Positions 33,175 to 44,862 are shown, counted from the stretch's first letter. The stretch is 64,000 nt of DNA from Limanda limanda (GCF_963576545.1 NC_083647.1:372001-436000); one strand, 5' to 3'. Notes: a model not told the origin generated them from the letters alone. Numbers and translations: made by a program.

Positions 33175-36100
33175 AAAAAAAGACACATTTTCTGTCATTA
33201 AAAAGCGGCATAAAAAGTAGACAACTTTTCTGCCGTTAGAAAGTGGGAGAAAAAAAGAAAACTTTTCTGTCGTCAAAAAGCGGCAGAAAAAAAGACAACT
33301 TTTCTGTCATTAAAAAGCGGCAAGAAAAAAACAACTTTTCTGCCGTTAAATCGGCACAAAAAATAGACAATTTTTTCTGCCGTTAAAAAGCAGCAGAAAA
33401 AAAGACAACTTTTCTGTCGTAAAAAAGCAGCATAAAAACTGACAACTTTTCTGCCGTTAAAAAGCGGCATAAAAAACTACATTTCTGTTGTTAAAAAGCG
33501 GCATAAAAAACAACAACTTTCCTGTCCTAAAAAAGCGGCATAAAAAAACTACTTTTCTGTTGTTAAAAAGCGGCATAAAAAAAACAACTTTGCTGCTGTT
33601 AAAAAGCGGCATAAAAAACGACAACTTTTCTGTCTTAAAAAAGCGGCAAGAAAAAAACAACTTTTCTGCCGTTAAAAAGCGGCATAAAAAAAAGACAACT
33701 TTTCTGTCGTAAAAGAGCAGCATAAAAACTGACAACTTTTCTGCCGTTAAAAAGGGGCATAGAAAAAAACAACTTCTCTGTCGTTTACAAAGCGGCATAA
33801 AAAATAGACAACTTTTTCTGCCGTTTAAAAGCGGCAGAAAAAAAGAAAACTTTTCTGTTGTTTAAAAGCGGCAGAAAAAAAGACAAATTTTCTGTCATTA
33901 AAAAGCGGCATAAAAAGTAGACAACTTTTCTGCCGTTAGAAAGTGGGAGAAAATAGGACAACTTTTCTGTTGTCAAAAAGCAGCATAAAAACGCACAAAA
34001 GAAGAAAAAAACTAAACTTTTCTGTCGTTCAAAAGCGACAGAAAAAAAGACAACTTTTCTGTCGTAAAAAAGCGGCATAAAAAGTAGACAACTTTTCTGC
34101 AGTAAGAAAGTGGGAGAAAAAAAGACAACTTTTCTGTAGTCAAAAAGCGGCATAGAAAAAAACAACTTTTCTATCATTAAAAAGCGGCAGAAAAGACAAC
34201 TTTTCTTCCGTTAAAAAGCGGCATAAAAAAAGAAAACTTTTCTGTCGCTAAAAAGCTGCATAAAAAAGAAAACTTTTCTGTCGTAAAGAAGCGGCATTAA
34301 AACGGACAAAAGAAGAAAAAAAAAAAACTTTTCTGTTGTTAAAAAGAGGCATAAAAAGTAGACAACTTTTTTGCCGTTAGAAAGTGGGAGAAAAAAGACA
34401 ACTTTTCTGTCGTCAAAAAGCAGCATAAAAATGGACAAAAGAAGAAAAAAACAAAACTTTTCTGTCGTTAAAAAGCAGCAGAATAAAACAAAACTTTTCT
34501 GTCATTAAAAAGCGGCAGAAAAAAAGACAACTTTTCTGTCGTAAAAAAGCGGCATAAAAAGTAGACAACTTTTCTGCAGTAAGAAAGTGGGAGAAAAAAA
34601 GACAACTTTTCTGTAGTCAAAAAGCGGCATAGAAAAAAACAACTTTTCTATCATTAAAAAGCGGCAGAAAAGACAACTTTTCTTCCGTTAAAAAGCGGCA
34701 TAAAAAAAGAAAACTTTTCTGTCGCTAAAAAGCTGCATAAAAAAGAAAACTTTTCTGTCGTAAAGAAGCGGCATTAAAACGGACAAAAGAAGAAAAAAAA
34801 AAAACTTTTCTGTTGTTAAAAAGAGGCATAAAAAGTAGACAACTTTTTTGCCGTTAGAAAGTGGGAGAAAAAAGACAACTTTTCTGTCGTCAAAAAGCAG
34901 CATAAAAATGGACAAAAGAAGAAAAAAACAAAACTTTTCTGTCGTTAAAAAGCAGCAGAAAAAAACAAAACTTTTCTGTCATTAAAAAGCGGCATAAAAA
35001 GTAGACAACTTTTCTGCCGTTAGAAAGTGGGAGAAAAAAGGACAACTTTTCTGTCGTCAAAAAGCAGCATAAAACGGACAAAAGAAGAAAAAAACTAAAC
35101 TTTTCTGTCGTTAAGAAGCGGCAGAAAAAAAGACAACTTTTCTGTCGTAAAAAAGCGGCAGAAAAAGTAGACAACTTTTCTGCCGTTAGAAAGTGGGAGA
35201 AAAAAAGACAACTTTTCTGTTGTAAAAAAGCAGCATAGAAAAAAACAACATTTCTGTCGTTAAAAAGCGGCATAAAAAGTAGACAACTTTTCTGCCGTTA
35301 GAAAGTGGGAGAAAAAAGGACAACTTTTCTGTCGTCAAAAAGCAGCATAAAAACGGACAAAAGAAGAAAAAAACTAAACTTTTCTGTCGTTAAGAAGCGG
35401 CAGAAAAAAAGACAACTTTTCTGTCGTAAAAAAGCGGCAGAAAAAGTAGACAACTTTTCTGCCGTTAGAAAGTGGGAGAAAAAAAGACAACTTTTCTGTT
35501 GTAAAAAAGCAGCATAGAAAAACCCAACATTTCTGTCGTTAAAAAGCGGCAGAAAAAGTAGACAACTTTTCTGCCGTTAGAAAGTGGGAGAAAAAAAGAC
35601 AACTTTTCTGTTGTAAAAAAGCGGCATAGAAAAAAACACCTTTTCTGTCGTAAAAAAGCAGCATAAAAACGGACAAAAGAAGAAAAAAAAAAGCTTTTCT
35701 GTCGTTAAAAAGCGGCAGAAAAGACAACCTTTCTGTCGTTAAAAAGCGGCATAAAAAAAAACAACTTTTCTGTCGTAAAAAAGCAGCATAAAAACTGACA
35801 ACTTTTCTGCCGTTAAAAAGCGGCATAAAAAACTACATTTCTGTCGTTAAAAAGCGGCATAAAAAACAACAACTTTCCTGTCCTAAAAAAGCGGCATAAA
35901 AAAACTACTTTTCTGTTGTTAAAAAGCGGCATAAAAAAAACAACTTTGCTGCCGTTAAAAAGCGGCATAAAAAACGACAACTTTTCTGTCTTAAAAAAGC
36001 GGCAAGAAAAAAAACAACTTTTCTGCCGTTAAAAAGCGGCATAAAAAAAAGACAACTTTTCTGTCGTAAAAAAGCAGCATAAAAACTGACAACTTTTCTG

Positions 36101-36535
36101 CCGTTAAAAAGGGGCATAGAAAAAAAACAACTTCTCTGTCGTTTACAAAGCGGCATAAAAAATAGACAACTTTTTCTGCCGTTTAAAAGCGGCAGAAAAA
36201 AAGAAAACTTTTCTGTTGTTTAAAAGCGGCAGAAAAAAAGACAAATTTTCTGTCATTAAAAAGCGGCATAAAAAGTAGACAACTTTTCTGCCGTTAGAAA
36301 GTGGGAGAAAATAGGACAACTTTTCTGTTGTCAAAAAGCAGCATAAAAACGCACAAAAGAAGAAAAAAACTAAACTTTTCTGTCGTTCAAAAGGGACAGA
36401 AAAAAAGACAACTTTTCTGTCGTAAAAAAGCGGCATAAAAAGTAGACAACTTTTCTGCCGTAAGAAAGTGGGAGAAAAAAAGACAACTTTTCTGTAGTCA
36501 AAAAGCGGCATAGAAAAAAACAACTTTTCTATCTA
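33175..36535. repeat. Tandem array of a ~37-bp hairpin unit
   Basis: About 3.36 kb of tandem units, mostly 37-38 bp with some 49-bp variants, of the form GACAACTTTTCTGCCGTT followed by AAAAAGCGGCATAAAAA. By rough count there are 85 copies. Variant units change GCCGTT to GTCGTT or GTCATT and GCGGCA to GCAGCA. Many units contain TTTTCTGCCG and CGGCAGAAAA around TTAAAAAG, a 10-bp stem with an 8-base loop. Blocks of units are themselves duplicated. The minus strand has almost no stops, so it shows many repetitive frames. These are not genes. Confidence 0.95.
34005..34958. repeat. 477-bp higher-order duplication in the array
   Basis: The stretch around 34211-34438 recurs identically at 34688-34915, offset 477 bp. 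Other offsets are about 279 bp (35100 and 35379) and about 2.36 kb (33440-34170 and 35797-36530). Confidence 0.85.
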
Positions 36536-36540
36536 CTATC

Positions 36541-37084
36541 TAGTTGTCTACTTTTACAGTGTAGCTTTTCATTAAGGATAGCCTAAAAGTTGTAGTTATT
36601 GGCCATGCTACTCCACAGGCCTGGGTGACGACAAAGGTGTATAAAGCTATTTATTGGATCTATGTTTACCACAACATGTAAAAATGCTGCCTCTAGAAAT
36701 TATTTATATTTACTTACAAAACAAGGGGTGGAGATTTTAGTATGTACACTACTGCATGTAAGAATACATTTCACATGTTGGTGTTTCTAATTTATTATAG
36801 TTTGTGCTTATATTTTAGTGTTTGATTTGGCCAATAATTATGCCTGACAAAACCTCCTGGATCAGGGGCCTCCATTGACAAATTGGGTGAGTATTTTTAA
36901 TTTTGCTTTATTTATTGTTTTGATTGATATTTTTTCTTTTGTAGATCAATGACAGTGTCACAAGACAAGCTGCTGTTAGGTTTTCCAGTTGGAAACGAGC
37001 CTCCTGTAACAGCTGGAGACCTGTTAACAGCATCACAAAAAGACCCCCCTCAACTGAGATAGGGGAACATATATGGTGGCTGGT
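36541..37084. other. Intergenic, nothing recognised
   Basis: No supported frame or element ends. Confidence 0.5.
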
Positions 37085-37212
37085 CAAGAATAACAAAGTG
37101 CTGCAAGTAGATGCACTGTATGAATGGGTGAATGTGAAACTGTACTGCATAGCGCTTTGAGTGGTCATCATCAGACTAGAAAGCGCTATATAAATACAAA
37201 TCCATTTACCAT
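37085..37212 (+). mobile_element. SINE tail fragment
   Basis: GCACTGTATGAATGGGTGAA, then CATAGCGCTTTGAGTGGTCA and CTATATAAATACAAATCC match the 3' half of the SINEs at 15887 and 63327. The tRNA-like head is absent. Confidence 0.75.
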
Positions 37213-37215
37213 TTA

Positions 37216-38251
37216 GACATACTAACATTGAAAACAAACTACAGCCACAACATAACACCCCAGTATAAGAGCATACAATATTAGCTAAGGGAAATTAAAT
37301 AAATATAAATATCAAACAATAATCAGGGATCAGGGATTTAACAACTACAAATCAAGATAAGGAAATGATGTCCTTCCCCATGATAACACAATACATGGCG
37401 CAGTCCAAATAGGACTCAAAGCCATTTAAGGTTGTCTGTTGCAGCTGGGCCTCCTTTTGCTGAATGGCCAGATGACTTTCGCAACAATCCCCAGGAACTG
37501 GTAACTCAAAGAAAACGTAATTAATTATCACAGAAAGAGAATATTTAATAAATAAAAGTATGTTGTATGAAATCAAAATGTGTCCAGTTATTTAATAAAT
37601 GAAGTGGGTGTGTTTGCAAAAAGAAACAACTAAGCAAATAAGGAATTAGGAGGGGTTTACCACCATGTTACAGAGTTCCAGCTTGTGTGGTTGATGGTGC
37701 GGCCATCACAGCCATCAAAACACGAGGTTGTGTATCTCAGACATACATGGTCCGATCGAGTCCAAACTAGACATGTAAGACAAGAGTCCCGGCCTGATGA
37801 CATCTACACAGAAATGATGACTTAAGATCACAGCGCCCCTTGGTGGCAACAGGAAATGTCTTGTTTTTTGTATGTCTTACATTTGGATGTATTCCTCCTC
37901 ATCCACTGACCTCAACCATGTCAAACTGTGGCAAACGGGTCTCAAGGCATTAGATTACTGTGACTTTTCGTCAAGCGCTATATTAGTGGTGTGGCGTTAA
38001 AGTTCATTAACTTGCCGTGACACATGAAATTGCTGTAACTTCAGAGTTCAAGGTGCATCTTCTCTCAAACTACATTTGTGTAGCAACAGCCCCCCCCCCC
38101 CCCCCCCCCCGCAGACATTCATATGGTTAAGGAATGGGCGTGACAAAATAACTGACTAGCGCCCCCTAAAGTGCAGCCCCGGCACTACGATTGGCCCACA
38201 TGTAAAAAAATTGGTAGGGCCATGTGTCTTTACATAACAAACAAAATAGAC
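37216..38251. other. Intergenic, with a poly-C run
   Basis: No coding feature recognised. A C homopolymer of about 21 bp lies at 38091-38110. Confidence 0.55.
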
Positions 38252-39212
38252 CAGGGGTTTTCAACCGGGGGTCCGCAGCCCCCTGGTGGTCCGCGTCTGC
38301 ATTGCAGGGGGTCCGCGAAATTCGCTTTGATATGTCAACACATTTCCAGCTTACTCTTCAATATCATGAAAAATATCTAAAATAAGAAAAATATGTCCAA
38401 AATGATATAAAGGTGATGAGGGGAACCTTGAAACTGGTGTGGGGCTAAAAACTGCCAGTAGTAGTTGCGCTTCTCTCCGTGAAAAACGAAGAACATTTTA
38501 TATTTATTTTCATAATCTTCTGACTACCGATTTTCCGGAAGCCGAGGGGCTGAAAACAGCAGAGAATGGTACGCCCGTCCCAGGAGAAGAGAGGGGAGAG
38601 CTGGGATAAGGCACAACAGGACATAGCTAATAGCTAAAGAGGAGACAATGTGAGAGCAAACAAAGTGTATATTTTTATTCTGCAAATTAGCAATGATTCC
38701 CATCTACTATTCGAAACGATAGTACAGATATTGCTTCGTCAAAATGTCGCGGGATGGTGCTGTAGATAGTGTGGGGTAAACTCTACCGACTGAGAATGCA
38801 AACAACTGAGAATGCGTTATTTGCCCAGATGTCACTCATAATTGAAACGTATGTAAATCGTTTATCGTTAACTACTAATCACACTTAAAGCAAAACTCAG
38901 TTCTATGAAAATTATAAATCAATGCAACAGTCGCAGATATTTGATTATTCAAATTCTATTTATTTCCCTGTGCCGGTGGTTTGAAGACCAACATTAGTCA
39001 GTTGTAACTGCTATAGTTGCGTTTTCGTAATTTTTAGGCGCTCTAACTATCTATACCGCTTTACCGTATAAGGCACCAGTAGACACGCAAAAAAACCCAA
39101 GGGGCGGCTGGCTTCACACGTGACGGCAAGTTACTCGTGATTGGCTGGTAGAAGTGTTGCTATGTGTCACCCTGGGTCATTGCAGTACACACGTGTGGTA
39201 AACCCCTCCCAC
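38252..39212. mobile_element. hAT-like element, degraded
   Basis: The left end CAGGGGTTTTCAACCGGGGG with paired GGTCCGC blocks is typical of a hAT family. The best right end is AAACCCCTCCCAC near 39200-39212. No target duplication or transposase is seen, so the right limit is uncertain. Confidence 0.45.
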
Positions 39213-39479
39213 AAATTACAGATGATAATTATAATAACCATAATAATAAATTATTATTATTAATTTAAATTATTAGTAAGCCTATACAAAAAGCACTGCA
39301 GATGCTTGATGCTATATATATTCATGTCATTGTTTTCATATTGGCAACACTATATCTTTGACGTCAATATACATTTCTGGGGCAAAGAGAAAAAACATTA
39401 ATGCTGCAAATGTTGAATTAAAGCTTTGTTTACAGTGTGAACAAAACTGGCCCAAGCAGTGTCAGCCAAAGTCAGCCCG

Positions 39480-40177
39480 AATCCAGATCTAGGGTCTCAA
39501 GTGAGGCTTACAATGTTTCTGTGCATCCCGTACTTATAGGATCTCACAATGTCAATGTCCATTTCCTGGATGTTCACTGGTGTCGGAGGAGAGTGTTTAC
39601 CCCGGCGGAAGTCCACCACCAGCTCCTTGGTTTTTCCAGAGTTGATCTGGAGGCAGTTCCGCTGGCACCATGTTATGAAGTCCTGGTTCAGTTCTTTGTA
39701 CTCCCTGTCATCACCGGCGGAAATGAGGCCGACGATTGCAGAGTCATCAGAGAATTTTTGCAGGTAGCAGTTAGTGGAGTTGTATGAGAAGTCCGAGGTG
39801 TAGATGGTGAAGAGGAATGGAGCTAGAACGGTTCCTTGTGGGGCCCCCTGTGCCTCAGAAGTAGAGGCTGGATGCTGTTGAAGGCACAGGAGAAATCAAA
39901 GAACATGATCCTAACAGTGCTTCCAGCCTTTTCCAGGTGAGAAAGGCATCTGTGTAGCAGGTAGATGACAGCGTCGACCACCCCGATGCCAGACTGGTAG
40001 GCGAACTGGAGCGGGTCCAAAGATGAGCTCACCAGGGACCAGCCTCTCTAGCGTCTTCATCAGGTGGGATGTTAACGCCACAGGTCTGAAGCTGCTGAAG
40101 TCCTTGGGTCGCGGGGTCTTTGGGACTGGTATCACGCAGAAAGTTTTCCACAGCTGTGGTACTCTCCCCAGCCTCAA
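39480..40177 (-). pseudogene. LINE reverse transcriptase, deleted and frameshifted
   Basis: Minus-strand frames give FCVIPVPKTPRPKDFSSFRP and VALTSHLMKTLERLV, then LDPLQFAYQSGIGVVDAVIY and MFFDFSCAFNSIQPLLL. Directly after comes GAPQGTVLAPFLFTIYTSDF and LQKFSDDSAIVGLISAGDD. About 40 residues normally between the last two blocks are gone. The catalytic pair reads SDD rather than ADD. Several frame changes; inactive. Confidence 0.8.
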
Positions 40178-41025
40178 GCTCTTTGGGGGATGGGGGGGTG
40201 AGTGCCGTGGGTTGTGGGGGAGGGGGCGGGGGAGAGGGGGGGCAGTCCACAGGGGGTTGCAGCAGCAGAGGACTGGATGAGGGGAGGGGTGGGTGGCTTA
40301 TCGAATCTGTTGAAAAACAAGTTCAGGTCATTCACCCACTTCTGGTCCCCCATAGACTGTTGGTTGGGCCCCTTGAAACCAGACATGGTCTTCAGGCCCT
40401 TCCAGACCCCACTGATGTTATTCTGCTGCAGCTTCTCCTCCATCTTCGTCCTGTAGACTTTCTTCCCGTCCCTTATCTTCCTCCTCAGCTCCCTCTGCAC
40501 AGTCTTTAGCTCGTCCCTGTTACCTGACCTAAAGACCTCTTCTTTTCCTTGAGTAGGGCCTTTATTTCAGGGGTGATCCATGGTTTGCTGTTGGAGAAAC
40601 ACCGTACAGTCCTGGTGGGGACGGTGTTCTCCGTACAGAAGTTTATATAGTCTGTTATGCAGGTAGTGAGTCGATGTCCTCCCCATGGTCATCACTAAAT
40701 ACTTCCCACACAGTAGAATCAAAGCAGTCCTTCAGAGCCTCCTCGGCTTCCTCGGACCATCTTTTCACTGTGCGAGTCACAGCTGGCTGCCTTTGCACAA
40801 GAGGTTTGTACACAGGCAGGAGGTGCACCAGGTTGTGGTCAGATCTTCCCAGGGGAGGAAGAGGTGATGAACAGTATGCCTCCTTGGTGTTGGCATATAA
40901 GAGATCCAGTGTCTTATTGTCTCTGGTGTGGCAGGTGACATACTGGGTGAATGTGGGTAGAGTGGAGGACGGAGAGGCATGATTAAAGTCACCAGAGAGA
41001 AGGAGGAGTGCATTGGGGTGTTGGG

Positions 41026-41421
41026 TCAGCAGCCTGCTTGTCGCCGAGTGCTGACGTTACAGGCCGCCTCAGCATTAGCAGAGGGGGGAACATACGCAGC
41101 CATCACGATAACATGCGAGAATTCCTGTGGTAGGTAACTTGGCCTCATGCTAACGGCTAACAGCTCAATGTCCTTGGTGCAGGTCTGCTCCTTAACAGTG
41201 ATGTGCCCAGGGTTACACCATCTGTCATTAACAAACACTGCCAGACCTCCTCCCTTTCTCTTCCTGCTGTCCGTTGTCCTGTCCGCCTGTATGATGTGGA
41301 ACCCGTCCAGTGTAGCATGCGTGTCCGGAGTTAGCTCCGTTAGCCATGTCTCCGTAAACAACATGAGGCTACACTCACGGTAGTCCGTTTGATGTCGAGT
41401 CAGCGCTGATAACTCGTCCAT
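41026..41421 (-). pseudogene. LINE endonuclease domain (N-terminal part)
   Basis: MDELSALTRHQTDYRECSLM is followed by LFTETWLTELTPD with the metal-binding Glu, RKGGGLAVFVNDRW and VIVMAAYVPPSANAEAA, the conserved first half of an APE-type LINE endonuclease. A frameshift near 41030 ends it. Confidence 0.85.
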
Positions 41422-41714
41422 CTTGTTGGGAAGAGACCGTACTTTTCCATGATGATGGAGGGGAGAACGGGTTTAAAACGTCTCCTCCTGGCGAGACGTT
41501 TTGCTCCCGCTCGGCATCCACGTCTCTTCCTCCTTAGCTCGCAGGAGACCTCGGGTCTCTCCCCAGGTAGCAGCGCCGTGTGCCGGTACGCTAACAGCTG
41601 TTCCCTGGAGTAAACAATGGGACCGCGGCTGCGTGCTGGATCTGCGGACACGGTGGTGAAAAGTGCAATAAGCAGCAAAAAGACAGCAACAAACTTGACG
41701 AGTCTAGTTGCCAT
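41400..41714 (-). pseudogene. LINE N-terminal frame with a hydrophobic start
   Basis: The 104-residue frame starts MATRLVKFVAVFLLLIALFT with an ensuing VSADPARS, which looks like a signal peptide. RSRGPIVYSREQLLAYR and an Arg-rich KRLARRRRFKPVLPSIIM follow. In the intact LINE this should continue into the endonuclease. Here one base is missing near 41440 (SIIMEKYGLFPTRW against the frame that enters LPNKMDEL). The basic stretch may bind RNA; the role of the hydrophobic start is unknown. Confidence 0.7.
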
Positions 41715-42003
41715 AGTGCACTACAACAATTATAAATAAAAAGTAACAAAAATAACACAATAAAACAGAAAATAAACAGAAAAAGCTCAGTGGCGAGCAA
41801 GAGCTGCTGTGTAAAGGCAGCCACTTGCGCGGCGCCATGCGAATTGAATGGGCTATCCTGATTTGCATTTGTAAAACTGCCAGAAACTGTTACACCGCGT
41901 CAATTCCTGACAGTTTTATGTGCTGCCTGCAGATTCCTGTTAACAGCCGTTAACCAAAAATTCTCCCAAAATTTCTTGCGACACATACTGACAAACTCTT
42001 TTC

Positions 42004-43060
42004 GTGCAGTGTGACTACCAAGGTCTTAACGACATCACCATCAAGAATAGGTACCCCCTCCGTCTGATGTCGACTGCATTTGAATTGTTGGGGAATGCCA
42101 ACATCTTCACCAAGCTAGATCTGAGAAACGCTTACCATCTGGTGAGGATAAGGGAGGGGGACGAAAGGAAAACTGCCTTCAACACCCCTAGTGGGCACTA
42201 TGAATATCTTGTGATGCCTTTCGGTTTGACCAATGCCCCAGCTGTTTTCCAGGCTCTGGTCAATGATGTCCTCCGGAACATGCTTGATCGTTACGTTTTT
42301 GTCTACCTGGACGACATCCTTATCTTCTCATCGGACGAAACGACGCACGTTCGGCAAGTTCTTCAACGCCACCTTGCCAACCAGCTTTTTGTGAAGGCAG
42401 AGAAATGTGAGTTTCATGTCCCCTCCGTCTCTTTCCTGGGATTCATAGTCTCTAAAGATAATATTGAGATGGATCCTACTAAGGTCAGTGCAGTGACAGA
42501 ATGGGCTACTCCATCTACTCGCAAGCAGTTGCAACGCTTTCTGGGCTTTGCTAATTTCTATAGACGTTTTATAAGGAATTACAGTTCTGTTGCTGCCCCC
42601 TTGCATTCTCTGACCTCTCCCAACACCAAGTTTCAGTGGTCCCCCTTAGCAGAACGAGCCTTCCAGAGGCTGAAAGTGAGATTCACTTCTGCTCCTGTCC
42701 TCACTCTTCCTGATCCCAACCTACAGTTTGTTGTGGAGGTAGACGCCTCTGATGTTGGAGTTCACCCGAAGACAACAAGCTCCACCCCTGCCCCTTACTC
42801 TAACGAAGACTCTCTCTTGCTGAGAGAAATTATGATGTGGGGAATAGAGAGTTGTTTGCCATCAAGGTGGCTCTGGAGCAGTGGCGTCACTGGTTGGCGG
42901 GAGCAGAGATCCCTTTCCTGGTGTGGACCGACCATAAGAATCTAGAATACATCTGGTCTGCCAGGCGGCTAAATTCTAGACAGGCCAGGTGGACTCTGTT
43001 TTCCAGCGTGAAGAAGAGTAATTTGACTCTCTGCAAGTAGACGAGCCTACAGATGTGGCC
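42004..43060 (+). pseudogene. Ty3/gypsy (sushi-type) reverse transcriptase-RNase H
   Basis: The main frame (42004-42945) contains RT motifs of a chromovirus-like gypsy: [49 protein letters not shown] and [13 protein letters not shown] with the catalytic pair, then [16 protein letters not shown] and the RNase H start [12 protein letters not shown]. The frame then shifts. A second frame (42837-43040) reads [20 protein letters not shown] and [13 protein letters not shown]. The fragment begins abruptly at 42004 and lacks gag, protease, integrase and LTRs. Confidence 0.9.
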
Positions 43061-43139
43061 AATCTGTTCCAATCTTCTGGTGTACGTCCCTACGATTCAC
43101 ACGTTCTTGGAGGCGAACGACGTGATCATTGGTGAACAT

Positions 43140-43440
43140 GTGAAAAGTCGCAATTGAACACCTCAAATAACTTGCCGAGCAGCTCCAGAAATATTTCCCA
43201 CCTATGGACACATCTCAGACGTGGATTGCGATCCATTTGAAGCTTCCCTCCCTTACCCACAGCTGTCATTTCAGAAGCAGGAGCAGCTGATTGAGCTGTC
43301 ATCTGATTTAGCACTGCAGTTGCACTTTAAACGAAAGCCACTTGTGGATTTTTGGACCAAGACATTGCCAGCATATCCAGTCCTGGCAAAGCTAACCTGG
43401 AGGCTTTTGATGCCCTTAGCCACAACTTATCTCATCATAC
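43140..43440 (+). pseudogene. hAT transposase C-terminal fragment (ZBED5-like)
   Basis: The frame reads DCDPFEASLPYPQLSFQKQE, QLIELSSDLALQLHFKRKP and LVDFWTKTLPAYPVLAK, with LMPLATTYLI. This is the helical region leading into the dimerisation motif of ZBED5/FAM200-type hAT proteins. A CT-rich low-complexity stretch follows at about 43460-43498. Confidence 0.75.
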
Positions 43441-43957
43441 TAGGTTACTGGGACTTATCACATCTCTCCCTCTCTCCCCCTCCCTCTCTCTCGCTGCAGG
43501 CCGAGCCACCTGCGCTGCACTTGAAAATCCTTAAATGGATCATCTTTTTTGTCCATATCTGTTTGTGAGCCTATGCATGTGCCACTCTTTGAAACCTCAC
43601 AACACTTTAGTACAGTTGCTCAGTCTCTGATGATGCTCAAACCATTTTTTTTCTGGTTTCTTCTTCATCCTTATCCTTTTTAAACTCTCCAACTTAGATA
43701 TATAAAGAACTTTGATTATTTTTTTCTGTGTGATATTCCAGGGTAAATGCAAACTATGAGTTACTAAGGAACGCTTTTAAAGAAAAGAAAGGTGTTGAAT
43801 ATCCTTTGTACGTCTGAAGGGTCTTCTGCACAATTTATGTTACCAGTAGATGTTAGCAGGTGCACTGAATAAACAAGGACTTCATGGCCGGACTCCAAGA
43901 CGCAGTCAGCTCTTGACCACAAGGAACATCAGTTGACTAGAATATGCCAGGAGGAAT

Positions 43958-44384
43958 TTGGATAAGAAGACTGAGTTTTGGGTGACAGTTCTATGGACTG
44001 ATGAAACCAAACTGGAACTGTTTGGACATATGGGCCAGCGGTATGTCTGGCATGCAAAAGGCCAGGCTTATGACCAGAAGAATACCATCCCCAAGGTCAA
44101 GCCTGATGGTGTGTCATTGATGATGTTGGGCTGTTTTTCTGAGGTAGGAACTGGCAATCTTGATCGTGTACCTGGCATCATGTATTCCTAGAAATACCGA
44201 CCATTTAAAGAGGAATTTGATGCCTTCTGTTGACAAATTAAACATTGGTGACCATTGGACTTTCCAGCAAGACAATGATCCAAAGCCCACCTCCAAGTCA
44301 AGCAAAGCTTGGTTGAGAAAAAGATCCTGGAATGTTCTTGAGTGGCCTTCTCAGTCACCAGAATTAAAATTCTGGTGACTGAGA
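43958..44384 (+). pseudogene. Tc1-like transposase core, broken
   Basis: The first frame has WTDETKLELFG with the first catalytic Asp. An overlapping frame gives FQQDNDPKPTSKSSKAWL with the second Asp, and VLEWPSQSPELK, just before the expected Glu block. That block is interrupted by a palindromic insertion at 44349-44384. The two frames are separated by a frameshift and a stop near 44190. Confidence 0.85.
44349..44384. repeat. 17-bp perfect palindrome within transposase
   Basis: TCTCAGTCACCAGAATT, loop AA, then the exact complement, created inside the SPEL(N) codons. Confidence 0.95.
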
Positions 44385-44821
44385 AATTAAATTTAATTGA
44401 AAATCTTTGGTGAGATTTAAAGAAGGCAGTTGCAGCACGGAATTAGAGGCTTTTGCACGTGAAAAATGGGCAAAGATTCTGATTGAGAGGTGTAAGAATC
44501 TTACCAAAAACGTTTTTTAGAAGTTATAAAAGCTAAAGGATGCGCAACAAAGTACTGAAGCTGGGGGTTGAATAATACTGCACATGCATGTGTTAACAGA
44601 GTTACATGTTTCATTTGAACTTCAAAGTTAAGTAAACTTCTGTTGTCAAAATAACTCATATGTATCAATAAATATCTTTTCTTGTTTAATGAGGTTTTTG
44701 GTCATTTGTCTTTATCTTTCATCCACATCACTATAATGTATGTGTGTCGACGTTTTGTGTAACTTAATGGGGAAGTGCAGGTTCAACAAAACTTGGTTGA
44801 ATAAAAGCATGTTTAGTGCAT

Positions 44822-44862
44822 GGTTACCCATATGGAAAAGAAATAGAAGAAACTTATAAAAA
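44822..44862. repeat. Left terminal inverted repeat of the CACTA-like element
   Basis: Pairs with 54231-54270. The core ACCCATATGGAAAAGA is identical in both. Confidence 0.75.

Larger units (their letters stand above)
39480..41835 (-). mobile_element. LINE with nearly complete 5' end, internally deleted
   Basis: Reading right to left: a GC-rich 5' start (41835), the N-terminal frame (41714-41400), endonuclease (41421-41026), linker (40500-40174) and RT pieces (40177-39480). Related to the LINE at 22182-25062 (shared linker WKGLK...G and FDFSCAFNSIQP core). The RT has lost a stretch between motif 3 and GAPQGTVLAP near 39850. Confidence 0.82.
43800..44690 (+). mobile_element. Tc1-like transposon remnant
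   Basis: Carries a Tc1-type transposase in broken frames and a typical 3' region (CAACAAAGTACTGAAGCTGG). Both ends are indistinct. Confidence 0.75.

Noticed and set aside
33488..36523. Many long frames in the satellite array, including two identical 75-residue ones
   Set aside because: They are translations of a low-stop tandem unit. The identity of the two comes from a 477-bp block duplication. No start context, domains or splice logic.
33175..36535. CRISPR-like appearance of the array (short repeats with palindromic core)
   Set aside because: Units are contiguous variants without unique spacers, and the genome is eukaryotic.
36908..37258. 116-residue minus-strand frame near 37 kb
   Set aside because: It is partly the complement of a SINE tail, with no conserved motif.
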